Assembly: GCA_031553565.1 (NCBI GenBank)
Contig: JAVBLK010000042.1
Location: 1 to 57,993 of the forward strand
Source of the DNA: JAVBLK01 sp031553565
Lineage (GTDB): Bacteria; Bacillota; Clostridia; Christensenellales; DUVY01
Reading direction: 5' to 3'
DNA: 57,993 bases
In this document: positions 25,451 to 33,728 of the stretch, piece after piece
Position numbering within the stretch: the stretch's first letter is position 1
Layout of the letters: each line of letters begins with the position of its first letter
Program-made: the position numbers and the translations under genes
The notes under the pieces: model-generated
The model's database searches: none
Seen by the model: only the letters and a program-made list of their open reading frames with translations
Told to the model about the DNA's origin: nothing

Positions 25451-25837
25451 TTATGTCTTGCTGGGCGCGGGCTTGCTGGTGCGGCCGACAGTGCGACGCT
25501 TGCCCTTTCTGGTCCTTGCGTTGCGCTTGCTGCTCTGTCCGCGTACGGGCAGATTCTTGCGGTGGCGCACCCCGCGATAGCATCCGATTTCCATAAGTCT
25601 CTTTATGGAAAGCTGGACATCGCGCTTCAGATCGCCCTCAACGACGACATGCTTGTCGATATATTCGCGCAAACGGCTGACGTCGATTTCTGTAAGATCC
25701 TTCACGCGCGTATCGGGATTGACGCCCGTCTCTTTTAATATTTTTGCAGCGGTAGACTTCCCTATTCCATAGATATAGGTAAGTCCGATTTCGGTCCGCT
25801 TCTCTCTGGGTAAATCCACACCGGCTATACGTGCCAC
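25451..25837 (-). CDS. rpsM: 30S ribosomal protein S13
   Basis: S13 (128 residues) lies in the 30S head and contacts P-site tRNA and L5. The start MARIAGVDLPREKRTEIGL, the motif YIYGIGKSTAAKILKE and the basic C-terminus GQSSKRNARTRKGKRRTVG are canonical. It lies between rpmJ and rpsK as usual. Confidence 0.99.
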   Translation of the reverse strand: MARIAGVDLPREKRTEIGLTYIYGIGKSTAAKILKETGVNPDTRVKDLTEIDVSRLREYIDKHVVVEGDLKRDVQLSIKRLMEIGCYRGVRHRKNLPVRGQSSKRNARTRKGKRRTVGRTSKPAPSKT

Positions 25838-26001
25838 AGTTTTGTACTCCTTAATTTAAATCATTGTTTTTTATCTATACGCCGTAAGTCATTTGCCGCG
25901 CCTTACGGACGATGTATTCGGGAGGGATGCGGGGTAAGCCGCCGTATCTCCATTTCAAGAAAAGTTTTTCAGGTGTAACAATCCCTAATCGAAACCGTTA
26001 T

Positions 26002-26072
26002 CCTTATTTTCTTTTCCCCTCGCCGGTTTCTTTTGACGGACAACCCTGACGGGCATCCATAAAAGAAAAAGG
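26002..26072 (-). repeat. Family 2 short fold-back element (copy 2)
   Basis: Reverse orientation: it reads CTTTTCCCCTCGCCGGTTTC on the plus strand and ends AAAAGAAAAAGG. It lies between rpsM and rpmJ. Confidence 0.75.
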
Positions 26073-26079
26073 CGATAAC

Positions 26080-26196
26080 TTAGCCCTGCCGTTGTTTATG
26101 GCTGGCCGCTTTGCTGCAAATTACCATGACCTTTCCGTGCCTTCTGATGATCTTGCATTTATCGCACATAGGTTTTACAGACGGTCTCACTTTCAT
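26080..26196 (-). CDS. rpmJ: 50S ribosomal protein L36
   Basis: L36 (38 residues) is a zinc-ribbon protein of the 50S subunit. It begins MKVRPSVKPMCDKCKIIRR and ends HKQRQG. Cys 11, Cys 14, Cys 27 and His 33 form the zinc site, so this is the C+ paralogue. AGGAG precedes the ATG. Only the sequence HKQRQG with the added Gly and the position between infA and rpsM are needed to identify it. Confidence 0.98.
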   Translation of the reverse strand: MKVRPSVKPMCDKCKIIRRHGKVMVICSKAASHKQRQG

Positions 26197-26339
26197 AATT
26201 TTGTTCTCCTATCGGTTCAAGCAGTATATATGTACACTTGTCCATTTATCTGTATTTGTTAGCTTTTGTGATCTATGCCTTATTTCCGTTCGGTCAAATC
26301 TTTCCAGTCTGCCCGATTTGTCTCACCCCAACAGCATCT

Positions 26340-26462
26340 GTTATGGCAGAGATGCGGCGGCAGCGGTTTAAAGCGGGTTCTTTACTGACGGAGCTGTATC
26401 GCATTACGCGGAGGAAGGAAAGGTTCAGTTTCAAGCCGGTCGCGCCGTATATATGCCATAAC
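26340..26462 (+). repeat. Family 3 GC-rich repeat, complete copy
   Basis: Its ends TTATGGCA and TGCCATAA are inverted repeats. Inside it shares GCGGCGGCAGCGG, GACGGAGCTGTATCG and GGTCGCGCCGTATATATGCC with the other copies. It ends five bases from the infA stop codon. Confidence 0.65.
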
Positions 26463-26467
26463 AGGCC

Positions 26468-26689
26468 TCAGCTCTTGCCGCGCCAGGTTATGCGGCCCTT
26501 AGTCAGGTCATACGGCGACATCTCTAATTTTACCGTATCGCCCGCAAGTATCTTGATATAGTTCATACGAAGCCTGCCCGAAATTGTCGCGTTTATGATA
26601 TGCCCGTTGCTTAAACGCACCTTAAAGTTCGCGTTCCTTAAGACCTCGGTCACAACTCCTTCGGCTTCAATGTTATCTTCTTTTGGCAA
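26468..26689 (-). CDS. infA: Translation initiation factor IF-1
   Basis: IF-1 (73 residues) is an OB-fold protein that blocks the A site during initiation. The sequence MPKEDNIEAEGVVTEVLRN, the segment GHIINATISGRLRMNYIKIL and the end DLTKGRITWRGKS are canonical. GGAG precedes the ATG. It lies between the KOW-protein gene and rpmJ as in other Firmicutes. Confidence 0.98.
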   Translation of the reverse strand: MPKEDNIEAEGVVTEVLRNANFKVRLSNGHIINATISGRLRMNYIKILAGDTVKLEMSPYDLTKGRITWRGKS

Positions 26690-26785
26690 AGCTGTATCTC
26701 CTTACGGACATTTTTCTTTTACGTCAGCCGCCCGCGAAAGCCTGATCAAAACACAGCCCGGCTGAAAAAGAATCCTTTTTTTATG

Positions 26786-27106
26786 CTATTTTTTCGCAGA
26801 GCCGGACTTTTTCTCCGTCCCCGCGCCGTTATCGATGAATAATTTCAAAGCCCTCTTGATCGCGGTGTCATACAGCTTCTTTTTGTCAGTTTGCAAAAGC
26901 ATCGCCTGTATGTCCGCCAAAATCACGCCCGTAAGCTTTAAGTGCTTTATCCGTTTCCTTTTCGGCTTACCGAGCGGCCGCAGGTTCCCGTCCGACACAA
27001 GCGCGAAATCCTTTTCGGGCAAGTTTATTATCACATAAACCGTTCCGTGATCGCGCCCCTGTTTCGATATGGCCGCCATTCCGATGCAAGGATCAATCTC
27101 TACCAT
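26786..27106 (-). CDS. KOW-domain RNA-binding protein (L14e/L6e-like)
   Basis: This 106-residue basic protein matches the small KOW-domain proteins found between map and infA in Firmicutes. Their KOW motif resembles archaeal/eukaryotic L14e and L6e. The N-terminal beta part (GMAAISKQGRDHGTVYVII) is the KOW-like segment and KPKRKRIKHLKL is a basic stretch. The C-terminus is charged (GTEKKSGSAKK). It starts 20 bases after map, with only a weak ribosome binding site. Its role is thought to be ribosomal RNA binding; this is inferred from the family. Confidence 0.75.
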   Translation of the reverse strand: MVEIDPCIGMAAISKQGRDHGTVYVIINLPEKDFALVSDGNLRPLGKPKRKRIKHLKLTGVILADIQAMLLQTDKKKLYDTAIKRALKLFIDNGAGTEKKSGSAKK

Positions 27107-27125
27107 CTGTTTTACCCGCTGTCCG

Positions 27126-27875
27126 TCATTCGTACATAGTCAAAATTTCGCAGCCGTCCTCCGTTACAAGCACGGTATTCTCATAATGCGCGCTCGGCTG
27201 TCCGTCAATCGTCCTGCACGTCCATCCGTCCCGGTCAAATTTGACCTCGCCGCTGCCCATATTGATCATCGGCTCGACCGCTATCGTCATTCCCGCGCTC
27301 AGCCTCGGCCCCGTCCCCGGCCTGCCGAAGTTCGGTACGCCCGGGTCCTCATGCAGCCTGCGTCCTATCCCGTGGCCCTCAAGCGCCCTTACGACGCCGT
27401 AGCCGTGCTTTTCCGCCCATCCCTGCACCGCCGCGCTGATGTCGCCGACCCTTACGCCCGGCCTGATGATGTCTGCGGCCTTAAAGAAACATTCGCGAGT
27501 CACCTGAATCAGCCTGGCCTTGTTGCCCGCGACCTTCCCTACCGGAAATGTCCTTGCCGCGTCGCCGTGGAAGCCGTTTATATATGCGCCCGCATCGATG
27601 CTGACGATCATACCGTCCGTAAGTACAAGCCCGCCCGGTATGCCGTGCACCACAACGTCGTCAACCGAGATACATACGCTGGCAGGATAACCGCGGTAGT
27701 TCAAGAAACTGGGCACCGCGTTATTTTTTGCAAGGTATTCACGCGCTGCGTCGTCAAGCTCCTTTGTAGTTACCCCCGGCCGTATAAGGCCTTCAAGATA
27801 CTTTAAAACCTGTCCCGTAAGCGCGCCCGCCTGCCGCATAAGCCCGATTTCGGCTGCGGATTTTACAACAATCAT
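27126..27875 (-). CDS. map: Methionine aminopeptidase, type I
   Basis: MetAP (249 residues) removes the initiator methionine from nascent proteins. The pita-bread fold metal ligands are visible: Asp in SIDAGA, Asp in HGDAARTF, His in EGHGIGR, Glu in TIAVEP and Glu in VTEDG. The substrate-pocket motif NYRGYPASVCISVDDVVVHG is canonical. The gene follows adk, its usual neighbour. Length is normal for type Ia. Confidence 0.98.
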   Translation of the reverse strand: MIVVKSAAEIGLMRQAGALTGQVLKYLEGLIRPGVTTKELDDAAREYLAKNNAVPSFLNYRGYPASVCISVDDVVVHGIPGGLVLTDGMIVSIDAGAYINGFHGDAARTFPVGKVAGNKARLIQVTRECFFKAADIIRPGVRVGDISAAVQGWAEKHGYGVVRALEGHGIGRRLHEDPGVPNFGRPGTGPRLSAGMTIAVEPMINMGSGEVKFDRDGWTCRTIDGQPSAHYENTVLVTEDGCEILTMYE

Positions 27876-27970
27876 ATTTATTTTGTTCCTTTCCTTTATT
27901 ATAGCCCGTCTCTGTTATATGCCCGTATCAAAAAGAAAGTTCTGTTGTCAAAGGATGTGTAAATTCAATG

Positions 27971-28588
27971 TCAGCCCAATAATTTTTCTATGCTTTTAAA
28001 GACCTCGCCGATCGCTTTCGTGCCGTCAACCGTCTTCAAAATCCCTTTCTTTGTGTAGTATTCGATAAGCGGCGCAGTCTGCTTCTCGTACACAGACAGC
28101 CTGTTATTTACCGTCTCCGCGCTGTCGTCCGCCCTGTGGATCAGGCCGCCGCCGCACTTTATGCATTTATCGCCCTTCAGCGTCGTGATGTGATAGCTTT
28201 CGCCGCACTTGCCGCAGACCCTTCTGCCCGTCAGCCTTGCCGACAATAGTTTCAAGTCAACGTCAATGTTAATTACCGCGTCTATCTTCGTTATCCTGCC
28301 AAGGGCCTCGGCCTGCTTGACGTTCCTTGGGAACCCGTCCAGCAGATAGCCGTTTTTGCAATCGGTTTCTTTCAGCCGTCCGGCAACGATCTCGACCGTC
28401 ACCTCGTCCGGCACCAGCTCGCCTTTGTCGATATACGCCTTTGCCTTAAGGCCTACCGGCGTGCCTTCCTTGATATTCTTGCGGAAGATATCGCCCGTCG
28501 AGATATGCGGCAGCTTGTATTTTTCGCTTATCTGCGCCGCCTGAGTGCCTTTTCCTGCCCCCGGCGCGCCGAGTAAAATGAGGTTCAT
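27971..28588 (-). CDS. adk: Adenylate kinase, zinc LID form
   Basis: Adenylate kinase (205 residues) interconverts ATP + AMP and 2 ADP. The P-loop GAPGAGKGTQ lies at residues 7-16. AMP-binding STGDIFRKN and LLDGFPRN are present. The LID carries four Cys (CGKCGESYH, CIKCGG), the zinc-binding Gram-positive form. At 205 residues it is about ten shorter than usual. It follows secY by 40 bases. Confidence 0.98.
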   Translation of the reverse strand: MNLILLGAPGAGKGTQAAQISEKYKLPHISTGDIFRKNIKEGTPVGLKAKAYIDKGELVPDEVTVEIVAGRLKETDCKNGYLLDGFPRNVKQAEALGRITKIDAVINIDVDLKLLSARLTGRRVCGKCGESYHITTLKGDKCIKCGGGLIHRADDSAETVNNRLSVYEKQTAPLIEYYTKKGILKTVDGTKAIGEVFKSIEKLLG

Positions 28589-28627
28589 TATGCTTCCTTT
28601 TGTCCTTCCGCTCTGAGCCCGCCTGGC

Positions 28628-30064
28628 TTATTTTAAAAATCCTTTATAGTGCTTCATCATCAAGAGAGACTCAAGCTGCTTATCAAACTCCAGCGCGACC
28701 GAGACGACGATCAGCATTCCTGTGGCGGAGAAGGCGTTTACAAGCTGCTGCTCGCCGGTGCCGAATACCGCCTTGAATATAACAGTCGGCACAAGCGCGA
28801 TAAACGCAAGGAAGACCGCGCCGAAGAATGTCAGGCGTTTCGATATCCTGCCCAGATATTCGCTGGTCGGCTTGCCCGGCCTGATGCCCGGGATAAAGCC
28901 GCCGTACTGCTGGATATTGCGCGAGACCTCCTCCGGATTGAATTGTATCTGCGCATAGAAATAGCTGAACCCGAATATCAGGAGAGCTACTATTATCGCG
29001 TACGCCCAGCTGCCCGCGCCTAAGTTCTCGCTCCACCAGTTGTAGAAATTAACAAACCACTTGCCGCTGTCCTTATTGCCGTCGTTCACGAACATCGAGA
29101 ACAACAGCTGCGGGAAGGAGATCAGCGCGGTCGCGAATATGATCGGGAGAACGCCGTTTGCGTTGACCTTGATCGGGATATGCGTGCTCTGTCCGCCGTA
29201 CTGCTTTCTGCCCTTTATTTGTTTTGCGTACTGTATCGGTATCCTTCTCTCCGCAAGGTCGATAAAGACGATAAGTACGAATATGACAATAACAAGTATA
29301 AAGAAAGCTATGAGCTGCCACATGGCGTCGTTGCTTGTATTTTCGGGATAATGCGCTATGTCGCCGAAACTGTTGCCCTGCCTGTCTGTCCCGAACCTGA
29401 ATATTTTCTGGACGGCCATCTGTATGCTCTGCCCTGCCGTCGAAATGATGCCGGTAAATATAAGTAACGAGATGCCGTTGCCCACGCCGATCTCGGTGAT
29501 GCGCTCGCCCAGCCACATGACCAGCGTCGTGCCGGCCAGCATAAGCGCGCCGATAACGATGCCGCAGACCCATACGGGCGTGTTCTGTGCGAACAGGAAG
29601 CCGGGGACGATCGCGCCGACCTGTCCGGGAAGGGATTCGATGTCGCCGGAAGGAGTGCTGTTCGCCCAACTGATGATGATGCCGACGCTCTGTGCGACCG
29701 CCAGCGCCAGCGTGACGTATCTTGTTAATTGCGCTATCTTTTTCCTGCCGTCGTCGCCCTGCTTACTCAGCCTTTCAAGCGGCGGGATAGCGATAGTCAA
29801 AAGCTGCATAATGATCGACGCGTTGATGTAGGGCGAGATGCCTAATGCAAAGAACGCGCCGTTTTGTAAAGCGTTGCCCGATATGGCGGATATAAGCGAC
29901 AGGAAGCTGTCGCTGCCTGAAAACGAGTCGCTGAAGCTTTGCGGGGAAAGCCCCGGAAGCGGCAGCCAGCAGCCCAGGCGGTAAAGCAACAGGATCCCTA
30001 TCGTAATAAGGATCTTATTGCGTACGTCTTTAGTTTTAAACGCGTTTACAAGATTTTTAAACAT
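28628..30064 (-). CDS. secY: Protein translocase subunit SecY
   Basis: SecY (478 residues) is the ten-TM channel of the Sec translocon. The start FKTKDVRNKILITIGILLLYRLG, the plug-adjacent ALGISPYINASIIMQLL and the cytoplasmic loop RRIPIQYAKQ are typical. At 478 residues it is about 40 longer than many homologues; extra sequence lies in periplasmic loops near residues 60-70 and 240-260. The gene abuts rplO with no gap. secE and secG are not in this window. Confidence 0.98.
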   Translation of the reverse strand: MFKNLVNAFKTKDVRNKILITIGILLLYRLGCWLPLPGLSPQSFSDSFSGSDSFLSLISAISGNALQNGAFFALGISPYINASIIMQLLTIAIPPLERLSKQGDDGRKKIAQLTRYVTLALAVAQSVGIIISWANSTPSGDIESLPGQVGAIVPGFLFAQNTPVWVCGIVIGALMLAGTTLVMWLGERITEIGVGNGISLLIFTGIISTAGQSIQMAVQKIFRFGTDRQGNSFGDIAHYPENTSNDAMWQLIAFFILVIVIFVLIVFIDLAERRIPIQYAKQIKGRKQYGGQSTHIPIKVNANGVLPIIFATALISFPQLLFSMFVNDGNKDSGKWFVNFYNWWSENLGAGSWAYAIIVALLIFGFSYFYAQIQFNPEEVSRNIQQYGGFIPGIRPGKPTSEYLGRISKRLTFFGAVFLAFIALVPTVIFKAVFGTGEQQLVNAFSATGMLIVVSVALEFDKQLESLLMMKHYKGFLK

Positions 30065-30514
30065 TTACACTACCTCAGCCGTACCGCCGCACTTCACTAT
30101 CTGCTCCTGTGCGGTTTGGGTAAATTTTGCCGCTTTTACGGTAAACGCCTTGGTAAGCTTGCCGTCGCCCAAAATTTTAAGCCCGTATTCCTCCAGCTTT
30201 CTGATAACGCCTGTTTCAAGTAAAAGCTCGGCAGTTATCACTGTACCCGCGTCAAACCTTTCCAAGTCGCCAATGTTGATAATGGAATATTCTTTCCTGA
30301 AGTTGTTGGTAAAGCCGACTTTGGGCAAGCGCCTTGCAAGCGGCATCTGGCCGCCTTCAAATCCGGGACGGACGCCGCCGCCGCTTCTTGACCATTGTCC
30401 TTTATGTCCTTTGCCGGCCGTCTTGCCAAGGCCGGAGCCTGTGCCGCGCCCTAAACGCTTTTTGGATTGCCTTGATGCCGGAGCAGGGCTTATATCATGT
30501 ATCTTCATATTCAC
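30065..30514 (-). CDS. rplO: 50S ribosomal protein L15
   Basis: L15 (149 residues) is a late 50S assembly protein. Its Gly/Arg-rich N-terminus (KKRLGRGTGSGLGKTAGKGH, then RPGFEGGQMPLARRLPK) is the family signature. Length is normal. It lies between rpmD and secY. Confidence 0.98.
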   Translation of the reverse strand: MNMKIHDISPAPASRQSKKRLGRGTGSGLGKTAGKGHKGQWSRSGGGVRPGFEGGQMPLARRLPKVGFTNNFRKEYSIINIGDLERFDAGTVITAELLLETGVIRKLEEYGLKILGDGKLTKAFTVKAAKFTQTAQEQIVKCGGTAEVV

Positions 30515-30612
30515 AATCTCCTATGTGTGGCTTCGCCACTCTTATAAGGTGATAATAGCCGGGTCTTGCTGCGTTTCCCGCAGGCGGATACGCCTTGGAA
30601 ACTCCCGCCGAC

Positions 30613-30831
30613 TTATGCCTTTACTTCTTCAACGGAAACGAGATGCGGTATGACCGCGATCATTCCGCGCATCGCCTCGTTGTCCTTGACAACCCGGAAC
30701 GAGCCTATTTTCTTAAGCCCCATCGCCTGTACGGTGGCTTTTTGCTTTGCCACGCAGCCGTTTGTGCCGTGTATAAGCGTTATTTTTATCATCTTACCGG
30801 CTGCATCAGCCGTTTTTTCTGTCTTAGCCAT
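30613..30831 (-). CDS. rpmD: 50S ribosomal protein L30
   Basis: L30 (72 residues) begins its canonical part at MIKITLIHG near residue 14 and contains KATVQAMGLKKIGSF. The first 13 residues (MAKTEKTADAAGK) are a small charged extension preceded by AGGAG; an internal start at Met 14 lacks a comparable site. It lies between rpsE and rplO. Confidence 0.96.
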   Translation of the reverse strand: MAKTEKTADAAGKMIKITLIHGTNGCVAKQKATVQAMGLKKIGSFRVVKDNEAMRGMIAVIPHLVSVEEVKA

Positions 30832-30978
30832 ACTGTTTACTCCTGTGCCGCGCCCGTCGATCTGTTTTTACCGATCCCAAAGCGCCGGCGCTTGTCTTTA
30901 TATATTCCGCGCTGAACTAATATCCGCTATAATAATCTAAATCGAAAATATAACTTTTAGTCTGCGCCTAAATATCAA

Positions 30979-31038
30979 CTTTTTTTCCCTCGCCGGTTTC
31001 TTTTTACGGGCTTTTGACGGCTCCCAAAAAGAAAAAGG
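30979..31038 (-). repeat. Family 2 short fold-back element (copy 3)
   Basis: Reverse orientation, TTTTTTTCCCTCGCCGGTTT on the plus strand to AAAAAGAAAAAGG. It lies between rpsE and rpmD. Confidence 0.7.
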
Positions 31039-31046
31039 CGAAAGCT

Positions 31047-31559
31047 TTAGATCTCTTCTACAGCCTTGCCGCGCAGTTTTGCCACCTGGTCAGGCGTGCG
31101 CAGGGATTTTAGGCCTTCCATGACCGCTTTTACGCAGTTGGCCGGGTTGCTGCTGCCGAAGGACTTAGTTACGATATCCTTGATACCGCAAAGCTCGACG
31201 ACCGCGCGGACACTGCCGCCCGCGATAACGCCGGTACCCTCGACGGCAGGACGCATCAGGACGTTGCCCTTGCCGAAAACGCCGGTGACCTCGTGCGGTA
31301 TCGTCGTGCCGGAAAGCGCGATCTTGACCATATGCTTTCTGGCAGTCTGCACGGCCTTCTCGATCGCCTCGGGAACCTCAGCCGCCTTACCGGTGCCGAC
31401 GCCCACACTGCCCTTCTCGTCGCCTACGACGACAAGCGCGGAGAAACGCATATTTCTGCCGCCCTTAACGACCTTGGTGACCCTGTTGACGGCGACCAGC
31501 TTGCGCTTTAACTCGTCCTTTTCCTCGTTATTCCTCTTAAAGTCTTCACGTCTTGCCAT
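31047..31559 (-). CDS. rpsE: 30S ribosomal protein S5
   Basis: S5 (170 residues) shapes the mRNA entry side and accuracy centre of the 30S. The N-terminal dsRBD-like part (VNRVTKVVKGGRNMRFSALV) and the segment GTTIPHEVTGVFGKGNVLMR are canonical. Length is normal. It follows rplR by 24 bases. Confidence 0.98.
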   Translation of the reverse strand: MARREDFKRNNEEKDELKRKLVAVNRVTKVVKGGRNMRFSALVVVGDEKGSVGVGTGKAAEVPEAIEKAVQTARKHMVKIALSGTTIPHEVTGVFGKGNVLMRPAVEGTGVIAGGSVRAVVELCGIKDIVTKSFGSSNPANCVKAVMEGLKSLRTPDQVAKLRGKAVEEI

Positions 31560-31583
31560 GTTTTCCTCTAAGGTCCTCCCTTC

Positions 31584-31952
31584 CTAAAACTTGAGTCCGC
31601 CGGCTCTTGCGCCGTCGGCCAGTTCTTTTACCCTGCCTGTATAAAGATACCCGCCCCTGTCGAATACGACAACGGATATACCCTTTGCGGTAGCTTTCTT
31701 TGCAACAGCCTCGCCCACGATGCGCGCAGCCTCTTTCTTGGTTTTGCCCTTGACCTTAGCCGCAACAGCCTTTTCCATGGTGGACGCCGCGACAAGCGTA
31801 TTGCCCGCCACATCGTCTATCACCTGCGCGTAAATATGCGCGGTGCTGCGGTAAACGTCAAGCCTGGGTACTTCCGGCGTGCCCTTAAGGCCGAACCGGA
31901 TCCTCTTGTGTCTTGCGACCCTTTCGCTGTTTTTGTCGATTTTAGCTATCAT
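31584..31952 (-). CDS. rplR: 50S ribosomal protein L18
   Basis: L18 (122 residues) binds 5S rRNA with L5. RLDVYRSTAHIYAQVIDD and the C-terminal FDRGGYLYTGRVKELADGAR are canonical. Length is normal. A family 2 element separates it from rplF. Confidence 0.98.
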   Translation of the reverse strand: MIAKIDKNSERVARHKRIRFGLKGTPEVPRLDVYRSTAHIYAQVIDDVAGNTLVAASTMEKAVAAKVKGKTKKEAARIVGEAVAKKATAKGISVVVFDRGGYLYTGRVKELADGARAGGLKF

Positions 31953-32058
31953 AACTTATTCCTTGTATCCTTACGCGGCCTGTTTTAGGCGCATAAGATA
32001 TTGTAGTGTGCCATTATAGGTAAAAGCAGTTAACAAGCCGCAGAAGTATTTAAAACTG

Positions 32059-32124
32059 CTTTTTCTTTTCCTCTCGACGGTTTCTTTTGACGGACAAACT
32101 TGACCGGCCGCCTTAAAGAAAAAG
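32059..32124 (-). repeat. Family 2 short fold-back element (copy 4)
   Basis: Reverse orientation, CTTTTTCTTTTCCTCTCGAC to CTTAAAGAAAAAG, between rplF and rplR. Confidence 0.75.
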
Positions 32125-32133
32125 TCGATAATT

Positions 32134-32718
32134 TTACTTGCCGGCTGTCTTGCCTTCCTTGATGACGACGGCCTCGGTCGAATAATGTATGCCGTAGCCG
32201 TGATAGGGTTCCACCGGCTTTGCGGCCTTTATCTTTGCCGCTACATGGCCGACAAGCTCGCGGTCGATGCCTGAAACCTTTATCACGTGCTCCTTACCGG
32301 AGTCGATCTTAAGTCCTGCGGGCAGCTCGGCGGGCGCAACTACACTCAGCTTGATGCCCTTAGGCGCGACGACCTCTACGGGATGAGAATAGCCGATATT
32401 CATTGTCAGCTTGTCGCCCGCTACCGCGCTCTTATAACCTACGCCCTTTACAACAAGATATTTATCAAAGCCCGACTTTACCCCGTTTACGAAATTGGCG
32501 AGCAGCGCGCGGTACAAGCCGTGTTTCGCCTTGACCTCTTTGATCTCGTTCGCCCTGTGAAGGACCAAAGCGGCGCCTTCCTGCTTGACCGTAACGGCCG
32601 GCGTATCTATCGTAAGGCTCAATTCGCCCAAAGACCCCTTGACAGTAACCTTCTGTCCGTCAATGTTGACAGTGACTCCCGCCGGAAGGGCTATCGGTTT
32701 TTTACCTATTCGTGACAT
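32134..32718 (-). CDS. rplF: 50S ribosomal protein L6
   Basis: L6 (194 residues) lies near the factor-binding site of the 50S. The start MSRIGKKPIALPAGVTVNID and the family sequence KVSGIDRELVGHVAAKIKA are canonical. It is about 12 residues longer than usual, mainly at the C-terminus (YSTEAVVIKEGKTAGK). It lies between rpsH and rplR. Confidence 0.98.
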   Translation of the reverse strand: MSRIGKKPIALPAGVTVNIDGQKVTVKGSLGELSLTIDTPAVTVKQEGAALVLHRANEIKEVKAKHGLYRALLANFVNGVKSGFDKYLVVKGVGYKSAVAGDKLTMNIGYSHPVEVVAPKGIKLSVVAPAELPAGLKIDSGKEHVIKVSGIDRELVGHVAAKIKAAKPVEPYHGYGIHYSTEAVVIKEGKTAGK

Positions 32719-32836
32719 AATCTATCTCCTGTGGTGCTGCTTTTGCGGTCTCCCCGCTGCACTAACGGGGACGTCCGCATATTGCTGATATATCCGCACG
32801 GGCCGGCGCTGTATAAGCCGTCCCCGCCGGTGGTTT

Positions 32837-33235
32837 TTACCAAACGTACGCCAGAACTTCGCCGCCTACGTTCAGCTTTCTTGCGTTCTTGTCTGTCATA
32901 ATGCCTTTGTTGGTCGATATGATCGCGATCCCAAGTCCGTTCAAGACCTTCGGTATCTCGTCCGCGCTGCAATAGACCCTTAACCCGGGCTTCGATATAC
33001 GCTTTAAGTCCGTGACGATCTTCTGACCTTTCGGCGCATGCTTAAAGACAATGTTTATGACCGGATGCCCGTCATCGTCCGCAAGGTCGGCGCTCTTGAT
33101 ATAGCCTTCCTCGACCAGGATGTCAGCGATCGTCTTCTTCTCTTTCGAGAGCGGTACGATTACGCTGTCGTGACGCGCCGTAAGGCCGTTCCTTATTCTT
33201 GTCAGTAAATCCGCGATAGGATCTGTAACTACCAT
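32837..33235 (-). CDS. rpsH: 30S ribosomal protein S8
   Basis: S8 (132 residues) binds 16S helix 21 and often represses the spc operon. The start VVTDPIADLLTRIRNGLTAR and the C-terminal GLGIAIISTNKGIMTDKNAR, GEVLAYVW are canonical. Length is normal. Confidence 0.98.
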   Translation of the reverse strand: MVVTDPIADLLTRIRNGLTARHDSVIVPLSKEKKTIADILVEEGYIKSADLADDDGHPVINIVFKHAPKGQKIVTDLKRISKPGLRVYCSADEIPKVLNGLGIAIISTNKGIMTDKNARKLNVGGEVLAYVW

Positions 33236-33330
33236 AGTTTATCTACCTCTTATATTATCAAAGCTTAAAGCTGTAAACCCTTTTTCTCTTTGATCATGCC
33301 GACAAAAGAGAACGATCGGATCTCAGCCAT

Positions 33331-33393
33331 ATTTTCTTTTTCCCAGCCGGTTCCCTTTGACGCGCCTTTACGGGCGCCGCCATAAAGAAAAAG
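33331..33393 (-). repeat. Family 2 short fold-back element (copy 5)
   Basis: Reverse orientation, ATTTTCTTTTTCCCAGCCGG to CATAAAGAAAAAG, between rpsN and rpsH. Confidence 0.7.
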
Positions 33394-33401
33394 CGAAGTC
33401 T

Positions 33402-33587
33402 TTACCAGCTTGCCTTCATTACGCCGGGGATCTGGCCCTTGTACGCCAGCTCGCGAAAGCATATCCTGCACACGCCGTATTTACGGAGTACCGCATGCGG
33501 ACGTCCGCAGATCGAGCAGCGGGTATACGCCCTCGTACTGAACTTCGCCGGCCGCTGCTGCTTGATTTTCATCGATGTTTTTGCCAT
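33402..33587 (-). CDS. rpsZ: 30S ribosomal protein S14, zinc type
   Basis: S14 type Z (61 residues) lies in the 30S head. Cys 24, 27, 40 and 43 (CSICGRPH, CRICFRELA) bind zinc. The start MAKTSMKIKQQRPAKFSTR and the end GVMKASW match the short Firmicute form. It lies between rplE and rpsH. Confidence 0.98.
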   Translation of the reverse strand: MAKTSMKIKQQRPAKFSTRAYTRCSICGRPHAVLRKYGVCRICFRELAYKGQIPGVMKASW

Positions 33588-33617
33588 ATTTTCTTTCTCC
33601 CGTTCTTTTCTTTTATC

Positions 33618-33677
33618 GCTTTTCTTTTAAGCTGCCCTTCCCTGTCTGCCCGTAAAAAACCGCGTCCGGAAAAGAAA
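33618..33677 (+). repeat. Family 2 short fold-back element (copy 6)
   Basis: Forward orientation, CTTTTCTTTTAAGCTGCCCT to CCGGAAAAGAAA, between rplE and rpsZ. Confidence 0.65.
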
Positions 33678-33728
33678 TTTAGGTATTGTTGCTCGTTTAG
33701 TTATATATACCGCCCGTGCGGGCAGCGC